In this document: in pieces, positions 27,985 to 37,655 of the stretch | Layout: every line of letters starts with the position of its first letter | Position numbering within the stretch: the stretch's first letter is position 1 | NCBI GenBank assembly: GCA_016715105.1 | Contig: JADKBO010000059.1 | Location: forward strand, 326,332 to 390,331 | Length of the DNA: 64,000 nucleotides | Direction: 5' to 3' | From: Saprospiraceae bacterium | GTDB taxonomy: Bacteria > Bacteroidota > Bacteroidia > Chitinophagales > Saprospiraceae | Notes under the pieces: model-generated | Seen by the model: the letters and a program-made list of their open reading frames with translations, nothing else | What the model was told of the DNA's origin: nothing | Database searches by the model: none | Translations under genes and position numbers: made by a program

Positions 27985-27992
27985 TACCTTTG
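27985..27992 (+). promoter_or_regulatory. TAnnTTTG -7 box of the pseudouridine synthase gene
   Basis: TACCTTTG lies 18 bp upstream of ATG 28011. It overlaps the in-frame TTG at 27990, which argues against that codon as the start. The gap 27840-27984 holds no other recognisable feature. Confidence 0.55.
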
Positions 27993-28010
27993 TCCCCACA
28001 ATCATGTTTT

Positions 28011-28664
28011 ATGCTTTCCGAATCAGACTCTCCTACCCCAGAAATAAATACCTTGTTAGCAGAATCAGAAGCTGTAGTCGGGGAGCAGAAAATTCACCGC
28101 CATTTCATCACCCACAAGCCTTTTGGTTTCATCACCCAATTTGTCAATACCAATAAGCGCAAAAAAGGGGTGTTGGGCGAATTGCATGATTTTCCTGAAG
28201 GTACAATGGCCATCGGACGTTTGGATGTAGACTCAGAAGGACTGCTTTTGTTGACTACTGATGGTATGGTAAGTTTCACTATTTGTAGTCGGAAAATCGA
28301 AAAGGAATATTATGTACAACTTGACGGAATTATTGACGAAGAGGCCATTCAGAAAATGCAAGCGGGTGTTGAAATAGGAATTGATGGCGTCAAATATTTG
28401 ACCAAACCATGTATTGCCAGGCGACTGGAGGAGCCCCCTTGTTTTCCCCCTCGCATAAAAGCCATCCGAGGCGAACATCATGGACCAACAAGTTGGGCTT
28501 CCATTACCATTCGCGAAGGCAAGTACAAACAGGTACGCAAAATGACGGCCGCAGTTGGCTTCCCCACATTACGGCTCATGCGGGTAAGGATTGGCAATAT
28601 CCATCTGGGCGCACTCAAAGCCGGGGAAGTAATTGAAGTTCCCAAGTTTGATGTTGATTTATAA
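28011..28664 (+). CDS. rluE: RluE/RsuA-family rRNA pseudouridine synthase
   Basis: 217 residues without the S4 domain of RsuA/RluB, as in RluE, which modifies one uridine of the 23S rRNA peptidyl-transferase region. The catalytic loop GRLDVDSEGLLLLTTDG holds the essential Asp. KPFGFITQFV, RKIEKEYYVQLDG and EGKYKQVRKMTAAVGFPTLRLMRVRIG are the other family blocks. I start at ATG 28011 because the alternative TTG at 27990 falls inside the -7 box. The first ~25 residues are acidic and not conserved. Cytoplasmic; no operon partner. Confidence 0.88.
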   Translation: MLSESDSPTPEINTLLAESEAVVGEQKIHRHFITHKPFGFITQFVNTNKRKKGVLGELHDFPEGTMAIGRLDVDSEGLLLLTTDGMVSFTICSRKIEKEYYVQLDGIIDEEAIQKMQAGVEIGIDGVKYLTKPCIARRLEEPPCFPPRIKAIRGEHHGPTSWASITIREGKYKQVRKMTAAVGFPTLRLMRVRIGNIHLGALKAGEVIEVPKFDVDL

Positions 28665-28858
28665 AAAAAACTCATGCATAAATCCTAAAAAATGCCTGAA
28701 GTTTAATAACAATTAAAGGCTAGATTTTTTACCATTGTGAAACCGAAATCAACAAAATCACTATAAAAATTCTATCATCTTTCGTCCCTCATCTTTCATC
28801 TCTCATCTTTCTTCTCTCATCCTTCGTCTCTCATCTTTCTTCTCTCATCCTTCGTCTC
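28665..28858. repeat. Short-period CT-rich repeats beyond the amidase gene
   Basis: From about 28775 to 28858 the sequence repeats CTCATCTTTCTTCT/CTCATCCTTCGTCT units of 13-15 bp. It abuts the amidase stop codon, between convergent genes. Confidence 0.7.
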
Positions 28859-30460
28859 TCAATCAGCAACCAGGAATTTTGGAGCCTTGCGGTGTTTGGT
28901 TCCATTTTCATAAGCAAAGGCCATTTCCAACAATACAGGCTCACTCCAAGCTCTGCCAAAAAACGAAATACCTACGGGTAATTCACCAACAAATCCCATG
29001 GGTACAGTAATGCTGGGATATCCAGCCTGAGCAGCAGGAGAAGAAGTTCCTAAAGTATAATGGTCGCCATTCAATAAATCTGTGTGCCATGCAGGGCTGC
29101 CTGTTGGTGCAATGATGGCATCCAAGTTATTAGAATCCATCACTTTATCCATTCCATTTTTCCTACTTCCAAGCATCAGTGCTTCCAAAGCCTTTTTATA
29201 TTTTGGATCCGTGAGATCACCCTTCGCCAAAGCCATTTCGAGGTATTTTTGATCAAAATGTTCCAATTCGATGGAATCACTTTTGTTGAAAGCTATCAAC
29301 TCCTCCAAACTTTTGATTTTGGCATCGGGTCCCAATGATTTAAAGTATTTATTAAGACCATCTTTATACTCAAACAACATGATTTCAAAAGAATGTTCAC
29401 CAACAGCATCATCTCCAATGTTATCTACTTCTACGATTTCTGCACCTTGACTTTTCATAAAAGCGACTGCCCTATTCATCAAAGTATCCACCTTATTAAT
29501 GCGTCCAAAAGGTTTTTTAAATAAGCCAATCCTTTTACCTTTCAAACCATCCTTTTTCAAAAACTGTGTATAATCCAAATGAAATTTTCCCTCACTTGCC
29601 CACGTTTTATCATCCAATGAATCGACACCAACCAAAGAGCCCAAACAAATGGCTGCATCCGTCAAATTGCGAGCCATAGGACCAGGCGTATCTTGCGTGT
29701 ACGAAATCGGAATAACGCCGCTGCGACTTACCAAACCCACAGTTGGTTTGATGCCCACAATACCATTGGCGTGAGATGGACAAACAATAGAACCGTTGGT
29801 CTCTGTGCCAATGGCCAACATGGTCAAGTTTGCAGAAACTGACGCCCCGGAACCAGAACTCGAACCACACGGATTACGACTCAATACGTATGGATTTTTG
29901 ACCTGTCCACCTAAACCACTCCAGCCACTTGTTGACATTTCACCCCTGAAATTCGCCCATTCACTCATATTGGCTTTGCCGATGATGACTGCCCCAGCCT
30001 TGCGCAATTTACTCGCAACATCACTGTCTTGAAGAGGATGCGAACCAGCTAGAGCCCTTGATCCAGCCGTTGTAGACATTTGATCATGGGTATCAATGTT
30101 GTCTTTCAATAATATTGGAATGCCGTGTAATGGACCTCTTTTTTTACCAGCTTTCAACTCCACATCCAAAGCTGCCGCAATTGCCAAAGCTTCAGGATTT
30201 ACCTCAATGACTGAATGAAGTGCTGGGCCTTGTTGATCAATTTCCGCTATTCTTTTCAAATATGCATCGACAACCTGCGCAATGGTGAAATCTCCATTTG
30301 CATAACCAGACTGCATCTGATTAATATCGTATTCCAAAAATTTAAAGTCAGGTGTATCTGTACTTACTTGTTCGACGGTTGCATTTTTGCAGCTACCATT
30401 CAAAAACACCAGGCCACAGATTCCAAAAATCAATAGAAAAGCATTTCGCATCATTATCAT
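28859..30460 (-). CDS. Amidase-signature family lipoprotein
   Basis: 533 residues. A lipoprotein signal ends at LNGSC, so the enzyme should be anchored on the outside of a membrane. The amidase-signature core is complete: the catalytic Lys in ILLKDNID, the Gly/Ser-rich block GSSSGSGASVSANL with the bridging Ser, and ETNGSIVCPSHANGIVGIKPT with the nucleophile Ser. These enzymes cleave carboxamides; substrates range from small amides to peptide amides and cannot be told from sequence. GatA is excluded, as there is no gatB/gatC and the protein has an export signal. Monocistronic by its surroundings. Confidence 0.92.
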   Translation of the reverse strand: MIMMRNAFLLIFGICGLVFLNGSCKNATVEQVSTDTPDFKFLEYDINQMQSGYANGDFTIAQVVDAYLKRIAEIDQQGPALHSVIEVNPEALAIAAALDVELKAGKKRGPLHGIPILLKDNIDTHDQMSTTAGSRALAGSHPLQDSDVASKLRKAGAVIIGKANMSEWANFRGEMSTSGWSGLGGQVKNPYVLSRNPCGSSSGSGASVSANLTMLAIGTETNGSIVCPSHANGIVGIKPTVGLVSRSGVIPISYTQDTPGPMARNLTDAAICLGSLVGVDSLDDKTWASEGKFHLDYTQFLKKDGLKGKRIGLFKKPFGRINKVDTLMNRAVAFMKSQGAEIVEVDNIGDDAVGEHSFEIMLFEYKDGLNKYFKSLGPDAKIKSLEELIAFNKSDSIELEHFDQKYLEMALAKGDLTDPKYKKALEALMLGSRKNGMDKVMDSNNLDAIIAPTGSPAWHTDLLNGDHYTLGTSSPAAQAGYPSITVPMGFVGELPVGISFFGRAWSEPVLLEMAFAYENGTKHRKAPKFLVAD

Positions 30461-30679
30461 CGTTTTATCATGTTATTAATCTAGGATACCACATTCGGGA
30501 ACTGAAAAGATATTCAGCAATCGCAATTTAAACACCAAAATCTATTTCGTTTGAACGAATTCCAAGGTATTTTTTATTTTTCAATAATCTGGACTGCTAA
30601 TCGAATGCTTCCTCCTTAAATTAGAAGTTTATCAAAGTGTAATTGCCAAAAATATCGTGTATTTTTCATTCAAAAAAAA

Positions 30680-31948
30680 TCACTTTACGACCACTTTTCC
30701 ACCCAACATAACCATCTCAATTTCTCGTAAGACACTGATATTTTCCAACGGATTGCCCTTTACAACCACTAAATCAGCGAGTTTACCCGTTTTGATTTCA
30801 CCTAAATGATTCAACCCAAAAACTTTAGCATTCACAGCAGTTACCGACCTTAAAACATCCAATGGAGCCATTCCGTAATCCACCATCATTTCCAGTTCGC
30901 GTACATTATCACCATGACTAAAAACGCCTACATCACCACCAGCAACGATGGTTACACCAGCTTCCAATGCCATTTTGAATGAATGCCTTTTTTCTTTAAT
31001 TCTTTCTGGCTCTGGATCAACCCCTTTTTTCCACCCTTTATATTGCGACACTGCATCACCTGCCGCAAGCGTTGGGCACAACGCTACTCCATTTTCTTTC
31101 ATAAGTTTAAAAATTTCTGGAGTTCCAGCATCCCCATGTTCAATGGTATGTACCCCCGCCATAATGGCTCTGCGCATACCTTCTTCACTGGCCGCATGAG
31201 CTACCACAACCCGACCACTGCTCTTCGTGACTTCAACCACAGTTTCCAACTCTTTTTGCGTAAAAGTTGGCATGGCTGTCAAAAGCATTCCCCATCTATA
31301 ATCTGCATAAACTTTGATCACATCTGCTCCATGTCCTATTTGATCACGCACGACCTTGATAAGATTGTCGTGCCCATCCGCTTCTTCAGCTCCACTCGGC
31401 ACCTGCACATGGGCAGCGAAACCTTTAGGACCATAACTCCCAGTAGTAACTATGGCCTTTCCAGCCACCAAAAGCCTCGGACCATGGACAATGCCCTTAT
31501 TGATGCTTTCCTTCAATCCAACATCTGCATATTCAGCGCCTTCAGAACCCAAGTCCCGCACGGTTGTAAACCCGGCAAGTAAGGTTTTTTGAGCATGGAT
31601 TGCACCTCTGATCGACCTTTCAGCTTGAGATTCCAACAAAATTTGATCATTCCAAGACGTTTCATTGTATGGATGGAGCAACATATGTGCGTGACCTTCA
31701 ATCATACCAGGCATCAGAGTCCCCTCCGGAAAATTCAACCTTTTGCAATTTGGCGCAATGGTTATTTTACGCTCTTCATCAAATGCTACAATGCTGTCCA
31801 CTTTAATCAAAACGACCTTATTATTCTGAAAATCATGGCCGTCAAATACCCACTTAGCTTTGATCAACGTGTATTCTTGCCCATTCAACAATGGAAAAAT
31901 CAACATAAAACACAGGATTTTCAGGAAGTATTTGAGCTCAAAAGTCAT
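30680..31948 (-). CDS. Exported amidohydrolase (imidazolonepropionase-like / prolidase-like)
   Basis: 422 residues with a signal peptide (FLKILCFMLIFPLLNGQ). Metal-dependent hydrolase of the amidohydrolase superfamily: EGHAHMLLHP carries the H-x-H pair, DVIKVYADY the bridging Lys, VAHAASEEGMRRAI and TIEHGDAG the two further His, and VAGGDVGVFSHG the final Asp. The composite-domain end, ENISVLREIEMVMLGGKVV, is normal. Exported members often hydrolyse acyl-proline or other N-acyl amino acids, so peptide scavenging next to the amidase is plausible, but this is inference. It lies 219 bp upstream of the amidase on the same strand, too far to assume an operon. Confidence 0.9.
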   Translation of the reverse strand: MTFELKYFLKILCFMLIFPLLNGQEYTLIKAKWVFDGHDFQNNKVVLIKVDSIVAFDEERKITIAPNCKRLNFPEGTLMPGMIEGHAHMLLHPYNETSWNDQILLESQAERSIRGAIHAQKTLLAGFTTVRDLGSEGAEYADVGLKESINKGIVHGPRLLVAGKAIVTTGSYGPKGFAAHVQVPSGAEEADGHDNLIKVVRDQIGHGADVIKVYADYRWGMLLTAMPTFTQKELETVVEVTKSSGRVVVAHAASEEGMRRAIMAGVHTIEHGDAGTPEIFKLMKENGVALCPTLAAGDAVSQYKGWKKGVDPEPERIKEKRHSFKMALEAGVTIVAGGDVGVFSHGDNVRELEMMVDYGMAPLDVLRSVTAVNAKVFGLNHLGEIKTGKLADLVVVKGNPLENISVLREIEMVMLGGKVVVK

Positions 31949-32255
31949 TTATTGAAAGTTAAATTGGTGTAAGGTAATGGTTGAAAATTGACTAAATAGC
32001 TACAGTTACATGCAATTTAGCCTAAACGAATATAGCCAGATTTGAAACGATCCTATGAAAAAATTCCAGAAGCCATTGAAATAATCACTTTCTTATTATC
32101 TTGACATCGATTCTCTTTTCCTATCTAACACAACAAATATTCTTTCTTTTATTTGTTGTTTGAATAAGGAGTGTCAACTTATGTTTTACATTTCAGAAAA
32201 CTAAAACATAGGGCCTTAATCATATACCAAACCAAACAAGCTTAAAATTGCCAAC
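31949..32255. other. Divergent intergenic region upstream of the second Asp-box gene
   Basis: About 300 bp, AT-rich, between divergent genes. It holds one inverted repeat, ACAACAAAT/ATTTGTTGT at 32130-32138 and 32151-32159 (12-nt loop), which could be an operator or hairpin for the plus-strand gene. No other feature was seen. Confidence 0.45.
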
Positions 32256-33362
32256 ATGAGACAACATTTATCTTTTGCATCTATCCTATTATTGCTCTGC
32301 TATTTCCTACCCGCCTCAGCTCAGGTTTCGAATAAAACTCAGCAAGATTCCACTTTGGACTTAGTCAGTTACCGAAACATTGGACCTTTCAGGGGTGGTC
32401 GTTCTTGCGCAGTGGCTGGGGTTGCTGGTAAACCCAATCTTTTTTATTTTGGAGCGACAGGTGGTGGCGTTTGGCAAACCGAAAATGGAGGTCGCTCTTG
32501 GCAAAATATCAGTGATGGTTATTTTGGTGGTTCGATTGGGGCTATTGCCGTGGCTCCTTCAGACGACAATGTGATTTACGTCGGTGGCGGTGAAAAAACT
32601 GTACGAGGTAATGTTTCTTTTGGATATGGTGTTTGGAAAACAGAAGACAAAGGTAAAACCTGGAAGTCTTGTGGTCTGGATAAAAGCCGTCATATTGGGA
32701 GAATCAAAGTGCATCCCCAAAATGCGGACATTGTATTTGCAGCGGTCATGGGAGATTTATTTAAGGCTTCCGCGGAAAGAGGTATTTATAAATCCATCGA
32801 CGGAGGCAAAAATTGGAACAAGGTTTTATTTGTCAATGACCGAGCTGGTTTTGTTGACTTGGTCATAGATCCAAATAATCACAGAATCCTTTACGCAACT
32901 TCATGGCGAGTAACCAGATCTCCCTACGATCTTTCTTCAGGAGGTGAAGGTTCTGCCTTGTGGAAAAGTACAGATGGTGGCAATACTTGGCAAAATATTT
33001 CGGGCAACGAAGGGCTGCCCTCTGGGGTTTGGGGCATCAGCGCTATTGCAGTTTCCTATAAAACTAGTGACAAATTATGGGCTTTGATAGAAAATGAAAA
33101 CGGTGGCGTTTATCAATCACTCGACGCTGGTAAAACTTGGAAAAAAGTCAACGATGACCGGTCTTTGCGACAACGTGCTTGGTATTATACACGTATTTAT
33201 GCCGATACCAAAGACGATGAAGTGGTTTATGTTTTGAATGTTTCGTACCATAAATCCAACGATGGTGGTAAAACTTTTAAATCAGCATATGCTGAACACA
33301 GCGATCATCACGATTTGTGGATAGCTCCAGAAGACCCAAATCGAAATGATCATAGCGGATGA
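32256..33362 (+). CDS. Second Asp-box propeller protein, N-terminal part (frame-split)
   Basis: 368 residues with a signal peptide (ILLLLCYFLPASAQ) and the same opening as the 21869-25033 protein: YRNIGPFRGGRSCAVAGV, then Asp boxes such as TEDKGKTWK and STDGGNTWQ. The frame ends after WIAPEDPNRNDHSG. The intact paralogue instead reads on through a segment equivalent to IVADDGGAAVT. Removing one A from the AAA at 33344-33346 restores DPNRMIIADDGGAQVT, so this is one gene broken by a single base. Confidence 0.82.
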   Translation: MRQHLSFASILLLLCYFLPASAQVSNKTQQDSTLDLVSYRNIGPFRGGRSCAVAGVAGKPNLFYFGATGGGVWQTENGGRSWQNISDGYFGGSIGAIAVAPSDDNVIYVGGGEKTVRGNVSFGYGVWKTEDKGKTWKSCGLDKSRHIGRIKVHPQNADIVFAAVMGDLFKASAERGIYKSIDGGKNWNKVLFVNDRAGFVDLVIDPNNHRILYATSWRVTRSPYDLSSGGEGSALWKSTDGGNTWQNISGNEGLPSGVWGISAIAVSYKTSDKLWALIENENGGVYQSLDAGKTWKKVNDDRSLRQRAWYYTRIYADTKDDEVVYVLNVSYHKSNDGGKTFKSAYAEHSDHHDLWIAPEDPNRNDHSG

Positions 33363-33996
33363 CGGCGGTGCTCAAGTGACCTATGATGGGGGTGAAACCT
33401 GGTCTACCTACCACAACCAACCCACTGGTCAGTTTTATAGACTCACTACCGACAACCACTTCCCTTATCGAATTTATGCCGCCCAACAAGACAATTCTAC
33501 TATCCGAATTCAACACAGAAGTTTGCAATCAGGAATTTCCGAAACTGATTGGCAAGAAACAGCTGGCGGTGAGTCAGCACACATTGCAGTGGATCCTCTG
33601 AATGATGAAATCGTTTATGGTGGCAGTTACGATGGATTTCTCACAAGAGAAAATCACCAAACCAAAAGTGTCAGAGCCATCAATGTTTGGCCCGACAATC
33701 CCATGGGTTATGGCGCAGAAGGTATGAAGTATCGTTTCCAATGGAATTTTCCCATCTTCTTCTCCAAACATAATCCGAAAAAATTATACGCAGGCTCTCA
33801 GCATCTACATGTTACGGTCGATGAAGGCCAAAACTGGGATTTGGCAAGTCCGGATTTAACACGCAATGAGGCTGAAAAATTGGTTTCTTCTGGCGGTCCT
33901 ATCACAAAAGATAACACCAGTGTGGAGTATTATGCAACCATTTTTGCTGCCGATGAATCGCCACTCAAAGAAGGTTTGATTTGGGGTAGGTTCTGA
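33346..33996 (+). CDS. Second Asp-box propeller protein, middle part (frame-split)
   Basis: 216 residues that align without gaps to the middle of the intact paralogue (PTGQFYRLTTDNHFPYRIYAAQQDN versus a near-identical stretch there; GMKYRFQWNFPIFFSKH likewise). It is closed after LIWGRF. Removing one G from the GGGG at 33983-33986 restores LIWVGSDDGRLHITRDGGKSW and joins the third piece. Confidence 0.8.
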   Translation: MIIADDGGAQVTYDGGETWSTYHNQPTGQFYRLTTDNHFPYRIYAAQQDNSTIRIQHRSLQSGISETDWQETAGGESAHIAVDPLNDEIVYGGSYDGFLTRENHQTKSVRAINVWPDNPMGYGAEGMKYRFQWNFPIFFSKHNPKKLYAGSQHLHVTVDEGQNWDLASPDLTRNEAEKLVSSGGPITKDNTSVEYYATIFAADESPLKEGLIWGRF

Positions 33997-34006
33997 TGAT
34001 GGCCGA

Positions 34007-35386
34007 TTGCACATCACTCGAGATGGAGGTAAAAGTTGGAATGATGTCACTGATCCCAAAATAATGCCTAAGTACTTGATGTTCAACAGTGTAGAACCAT
34101 CTTCTTTTGACCCAGCTGTTTGCTATGTAGCTGGTACTTCTTATAAAGAGGGAGATTATAGTCCATATCTTTTCAAAACCAAAGACTATGGCAAAACCTG
34201 GAAAAAGATTGTTTCAGGAATTCCTGGGGAACATTTTACGAGAGTGGTCAGGGAGGATCCTTCGAAAAAAGGAGTGCTTTATGCAGGCACAGAAACAGGC
34301 ATGTATTTTTCTATAGATGATGGGGAAAGTTGGAAATCTTTACAGCTCAATTTGCCTATTGTTCCCATCACAGATCTCAAAATAAAAGAGGGCGGACTCA
34401 TTGTTGCCACACAAGGTCGAGGTATTTGGATTCTGGATGATTTGAAAGTATTACATCATGTCATAGATATGCCAAAAGAAAAGGCAGTCCGACTATTTAC
34501 ACCCAAAGATGTTTATAGAATGCCTGGTTCGAGTTCGCCTAATGCAGCAAAAAATGGACAAGGTACCAACCATGCGGCAGGTTTGGTCTTACACTACTTA
34601 TTACCCACTTATGATGATAAAAAAGATACGATTGCCATCACGATAATGGGAAATGCTGGTGATACTATCATTTCCTACAGTAATAAAAGCAAGGAAAAAT
34701 CGACTACCCTTAAGCCTAAAAAAGGAGCCAATACTTTTAATTGGAATATGCGCTATCCCGATGCAAAATCATTTGATGGCATGATCCTTTGGTGGTCCGA
34801 TCTTTCTGGTCCGCTTGCCGTCCCCGGGGAGTACAAAGCTTCATTAAAGGTCAATAACAACACCTTATCCACTCCATTCAAAATTTTAAAAAGTCCGGTG
34901 AGTGAAGGCGATGAAGCCAGCATGCGTGCTCAATTCAATTTTGTAAAAAGTATTGACGACAAGATCAATGAAGCACATCAAGCCATCATTGACATCAGAA
35001 GTTTACAAAAAAGCATAAAATTATATGAAAAGGAACTCAAGGTCGATTCTCTCAAAATTTGGTCCGACTCGATAGGAAACATGGCTTCTATCATAGAGAA
35101 AGAACTTTACCAAACCCAAAATAAATCCAATCAAGATCCATTGAATTATCCAATAAAACTGACCAATAAACTGGCTCACCTCAACGCGCTAAGTCAAATG
35201 GGTACTCAAGATTTTGGACCAACTACCTCCATGGTCGCTGTAAGGGATCAACTTGTTGGGGCTATCGATAAACAATTGTCTGATTGGCGTGCCATCCATT
35301 CTTCTTTGATTCCAATGTTGAATGATTTGATGCGGAAATCGAAGGTTGATTATATTCAGATTGGAAAAATTACTGATGAAGTGTAA
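34007..35386 (+). CDS. Second Asp-box propeller protein, C-terminal part (frame-split)
   Basis: 459 residues: the last Asp boxes (TKDYGKTWK, SIDDGESWK), the GRGIWILDDLKVL end of the propeller, a beta-sandwich, and a helical tail as in the paralogue at 21869-25033. With both one-base shifts repaired, the gene from 32256 would encode about 1042 residues against 1054 in the paralogue. The absence of any other damage means the break is either very recent or an assembly artefact. Confidence 0.8.
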   Translation: MHITRDGGKSWNDVTDPKIMPKYLMFNSVEPSSFDPAVCYVAGTSYKEGDYSPYLFKTKDYGKTWKKIVSGIPGEHFTRVVREDPSKKGVLYAGTETGMYFSIDDGESWKSLQLNLPIVPITDLKIKEGGLIVATQGRGIWILDDLKVLHHVIDMPKEKAVRLFTPKDVYRMPGSSSPNAAKNGQGTNHAAGLVLHYLLPTYDDKKDTIAITIMGNAGDTIISYSNKSKEKSTTLKPKKGANTFNWNMRYPDAKSFDGMILWWSDLSGPLAVPGEYKASLKVNNNTLSTPFKILKSPVSEGDEASMRAQFNFVKSIDDKINEAHQAIIDIRSLQKSIKLYEKELKVDSLKIWSDSIGNMASIIEKELYQTQNKSNQDPLNYPIKLTNKLAHLNALSQMGTQDFGPTTSMVAVRDQLVGAIDKQLSDWRAIHSSLIPMLNDLMRKSKVDYIQIGKITDEV

Positions 35387-35461
35387 TGTTTTTGTAAATA
35401 TGATGTTAATGGTTAATGGTTAATGCAAGGAATTGGTTTATTGTTTGTAAGGTTAATAATT

Positions 35462-35555
35462 ATTGCATTTTTGCCTGGTGCATGGTTTGGTTTTTGCCTA
35501 TTGCATTTTTGCCCTATTGCATTTTTGCTTATTGCATTTTTGCCTTATTGGTTAA
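35462..35555. repeat. Tandem TTGCATTTTTGCC repeats
   Basis: Four copies of (A)TTGCATTTTTGC plus 2-4 variable bases, beginning near 35462, 35500, 35515 and 35531. The last three are spaced 15-16 bp. They lie in the gap before folB and could act as its upstream region. Confidence 0.7.
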
Positions 35556-35643
35556 TAATCGCCCTGGTTTCACAACTAGAATATGATTTGAAATGACGAT
35601 CATTGGCAAATCTCCATTAAATTTGCTATTACAAATAATAATT

Positions 35644-35994
35644 ATGAAAACAAAAGTGGCCATCAAAGGTGCTGCATTTTTTGCCTTCCACGGATTTTAT
35701 GCTGAAGAACGTAAAGCCGGAACCCATTTTCTCATTGACGCTGAAGTGGAGTTGAAATCATTTGACAGCAATGAAGACAACATTACTGATACGGTGAATT
35801 ACGAACACTTATACAACATCTGTAAGAGTGAGATGGAGGTCACCCAAAAACTATTGGAAACAGTGGTTTTTAACATCATCAATCGATTCAAACACGATTT
35901 ACACAATGTTACAGCTGGTAAAGTTCGCATGGAAAAGTTGGGACCACAATTGGGTGGGAAGGTGGAGAAGGCTATTGTGGAGATGGAATTTTAA
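35644..35994 (+). CDS. folB: Dihydroneopterin aldolase
   Basis: 116 residues. It splits 7,8-dihydroneopterin into 6-hydroxymethyl-dihydropterin and glycolaldehyde in folate synthesis. The active-site Glu is in FHGFYAEER (the usual FHGxxxxE block) and the catalytic Lys in RMEKLGPQLGG. VNYEHLYNICKSEM is the substrate-binding segment. I chose ATG 35644 because it gives the expected MKTKVAIKGAAFFAFHG start; the frame is open back to 35593 but that part is not conserved. Forms a cytoplasmic octamer in known members. No other folate gene is adjacent. Confidence 0.93.
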   Translation: MKTKVAIKGAAFFAFHGFYAEERKAGTHFLIDAEVELKSFDSNEDNITDTVNYEHLYNICKSEMEVTQKLLETVVFNIINRFKHDLHNVTAGKVRMEKLGPQLGGKVEKAIVEMEF

Positions 35995-36130
35995 AAGGAT
36001 TCATACACCACAAAGGCTTGTAAATTCATCTTATCCATGTATTTTAGTGTGAAATGGAGCAACTTTCGTTTCATTACAATAACTACTAATATATTTTATA
36101 TTGATATTCAAACATATAGAAAATAAATTC

Positions 36131-37207
36131 ATGCGTCAATTAATCGTAGTCTTACTGCTTACCTTTATGTTTTCATGCAGTGAAGAAGTAAGAACCAATT
36201 TAACTCCCAAACCAAATGCCTTTGGCACACTCAATGATGTGGTCATTATTGCGGATAAAAATCTCTCAGAAAGCATCGTAGGTGACTCTATCTCCTATTT
36301 TTTTGAATCTGCTTATCCAATTATGCCTGCTCCCGAACCATATTTTGATATACGTTTTTTTACACCAGAGGATTTAGAAGCAAAAAAAACAATAAAAGAA
36401 TTACGCACTTTTGTCATTGTTGCAGATGTCAATAATGAATCAAGTCCCACCACTCAGATGTTGAGAAAAGACATTGGTGAAGAAAAATTTTTGAGAGCAA
36501 AATCCATTGATGAATACAATAGTAGTGTTGGAATAGACAAATGGGCGAATGGCCAATTAATTGTCTATATTTTTGGTAGAGGTGTCAATGGTGTTTGTAA
36601 TAGTCTCAGAGAAAATTATCCCGCAATTGCAGCCAGAATCAACAAACACGACGATACGCAATTGTATGCTAATATTTACCCCTTGAAAAAGTTAAATTAT
36701 GAGGCGAACGATGAAGTCAAGCAACTATTTGGCATAGATCTAAGTATTCCACCCGAATTTAAAAAAGCCACTACTGTTGACAATGACAACATCATTTGGC
36801 TCAAAAGAGACATCAAAACAGTTGAGCAAGATATTGTAGTGCGTAAATTCCCTTATCGTAGTCAAAGTCAAATGAGCAAAGATAGCATCATAGCCATGCG
36901 CAATGAATATGGTCGTAAATACATACAAAGTACACAAGAAGGTTCATACATGCGCACTCACGAAGAATTTTTACCAGTTTATGAATACAGCGCCAAAGTT
37001 GATGGTGCATATGCGATTGAATTACGCGGAACTTGGGAAATGGAAAACGATTTTATGGGCGGACCATTTGTAACTTTCGCCATCCTCAACGCTCCTAAAA
37101 ACGAAATCATTTTCGTAGATGCTTTTGTTTATGGGCCTGGCAAAGACAAAAGGGATTTCGTGCAACAATTGGTTTATATTCTTAAGAATGCCAAGTTGAT
37201 GAAATAA
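36131..37207 (+). CDS. DUF4837-family lipoprotein
   Basis: 358 residues from ATG 36131. The signal peptide ends in the lipobox FMFSC at residue ~16, so this is a lipoprotein; the ATG at 36101 would add ten non-hydrophobic residues. The body matches DUF4837, a Bacteroidota family of unknown role. Conserved-looking blocks are FFESAYPIMPAPEPYFDI near the N-terminus, IWLKRDI in the middle, and ELRGTWEMENDFMGGPFVTF followed by DAFVYGPGKDKRDFVQQL near the C-terminus. No catalytic motif is evident. It lies 29 bp before the VOC gene. Confidence 0.85.
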   Translation: MRQLIVVLLLTFMFSCSEEVRTNLTPKPNAFGTLNDVVIIADKNLSESIVGDSISYFFESAYPIMPAPEPYFDIRFFTPEDLEAKKTIKELRTFVIVADVNNESSPTTQMLRKDIGEEKFLRAKSIDEYNSSVGIDKWANGQLIVYIFGRGVNGVCNSLRENYPAIAARINKHDDTQLYANIYPLKKLNYEANDEVKQLFGIDLSIPPEFKKATTVDNDNIIWLKRDIKTVEQDIVVRKFPYRSQSQMSKDSIIAMRNEYGRKYIQSTQEGSYMRTHEEFLPVYEYSAKVDGAYAIELRGTWEMENDFMGGPFVTFAILNAPKNEIIFVDAFVYGPGKDKRDFVQQLVYILKNAKLMK

Positions 37208-37241
37208 GGGAGCTATTTTTACCTGAACCTAGCGATACAAA

Positions 37242-37655
37242 ATGGCAACAGTCAATCCATATCTTTATTTTAATGGAAATTGCGAAGAAGCTTTTAATTT
37301 TTATAGCGCAATTTTTCGTAAAGAAATCACCCATCTGGGAAGATATAGAGATGTTCCTACCTCTGACAGACCTATTTTTGCAGAAGCTGATGATAAAGTC
37401 ATGCATGTCACCTTACCCATTAGTTCCGAAACCACTTTAATGGGTTCCGACAATTTACAAGCTTATACCCAATCAAAAGATCAATATACTTTCTCATTGA
37501 TCGTTCATGTCGACACCACCGAAGAGGCCGATCAACTATTTAATGGCCTTGCCGAAGGAGGCACTATAAAAGTAGCCATGAATCAGACTTTTTGGGGCTC
37601 CTATTATGGAATCTGTGTGGACAAATTTGGCATTATGTGGAAAATCACCACTTAA
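37242..37655 (+). CDS. VOC-family protein, PhnB/3-demethylubiquinone methyltransferase-like
   Basis: 137-residue protein of the glyoxalase/bleomycin-resistance (VOC) superfamily, PhnB-like branch. Diagnostic segments are NPYLYFNGNCEEAFNFYSAIF near the start, HVTLPISSETTLMGSD in the middle, and FWGSYYGICVDKFGIMWKI at the end. Despite the historical name, these are not methyltransferases and their substrates are largely unknown. Cytoplasmic. It follows the DUF4837 gene by 34 bp and may share its transcript. Confidence 0.9.
   Translation: MATVNPYLYFNGNCEEAFNFYSAIFRKEITHLGRYRDVPTSDRPIFAEADDKVMHVTLPISSETTLMGSDNLQAYTQSKDQYTFSLIVHVDTTEEADQLFNGLAEGGTIKVAMNQTFWGSYYGICVDKFGIMWKITT

Noticed and set aside
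27990..28010. TTG start for the pseudouridine synthase
   Set aside because: The codon lies within the TACCTTTG -7 box, so it would not be transcribed from that promoter.
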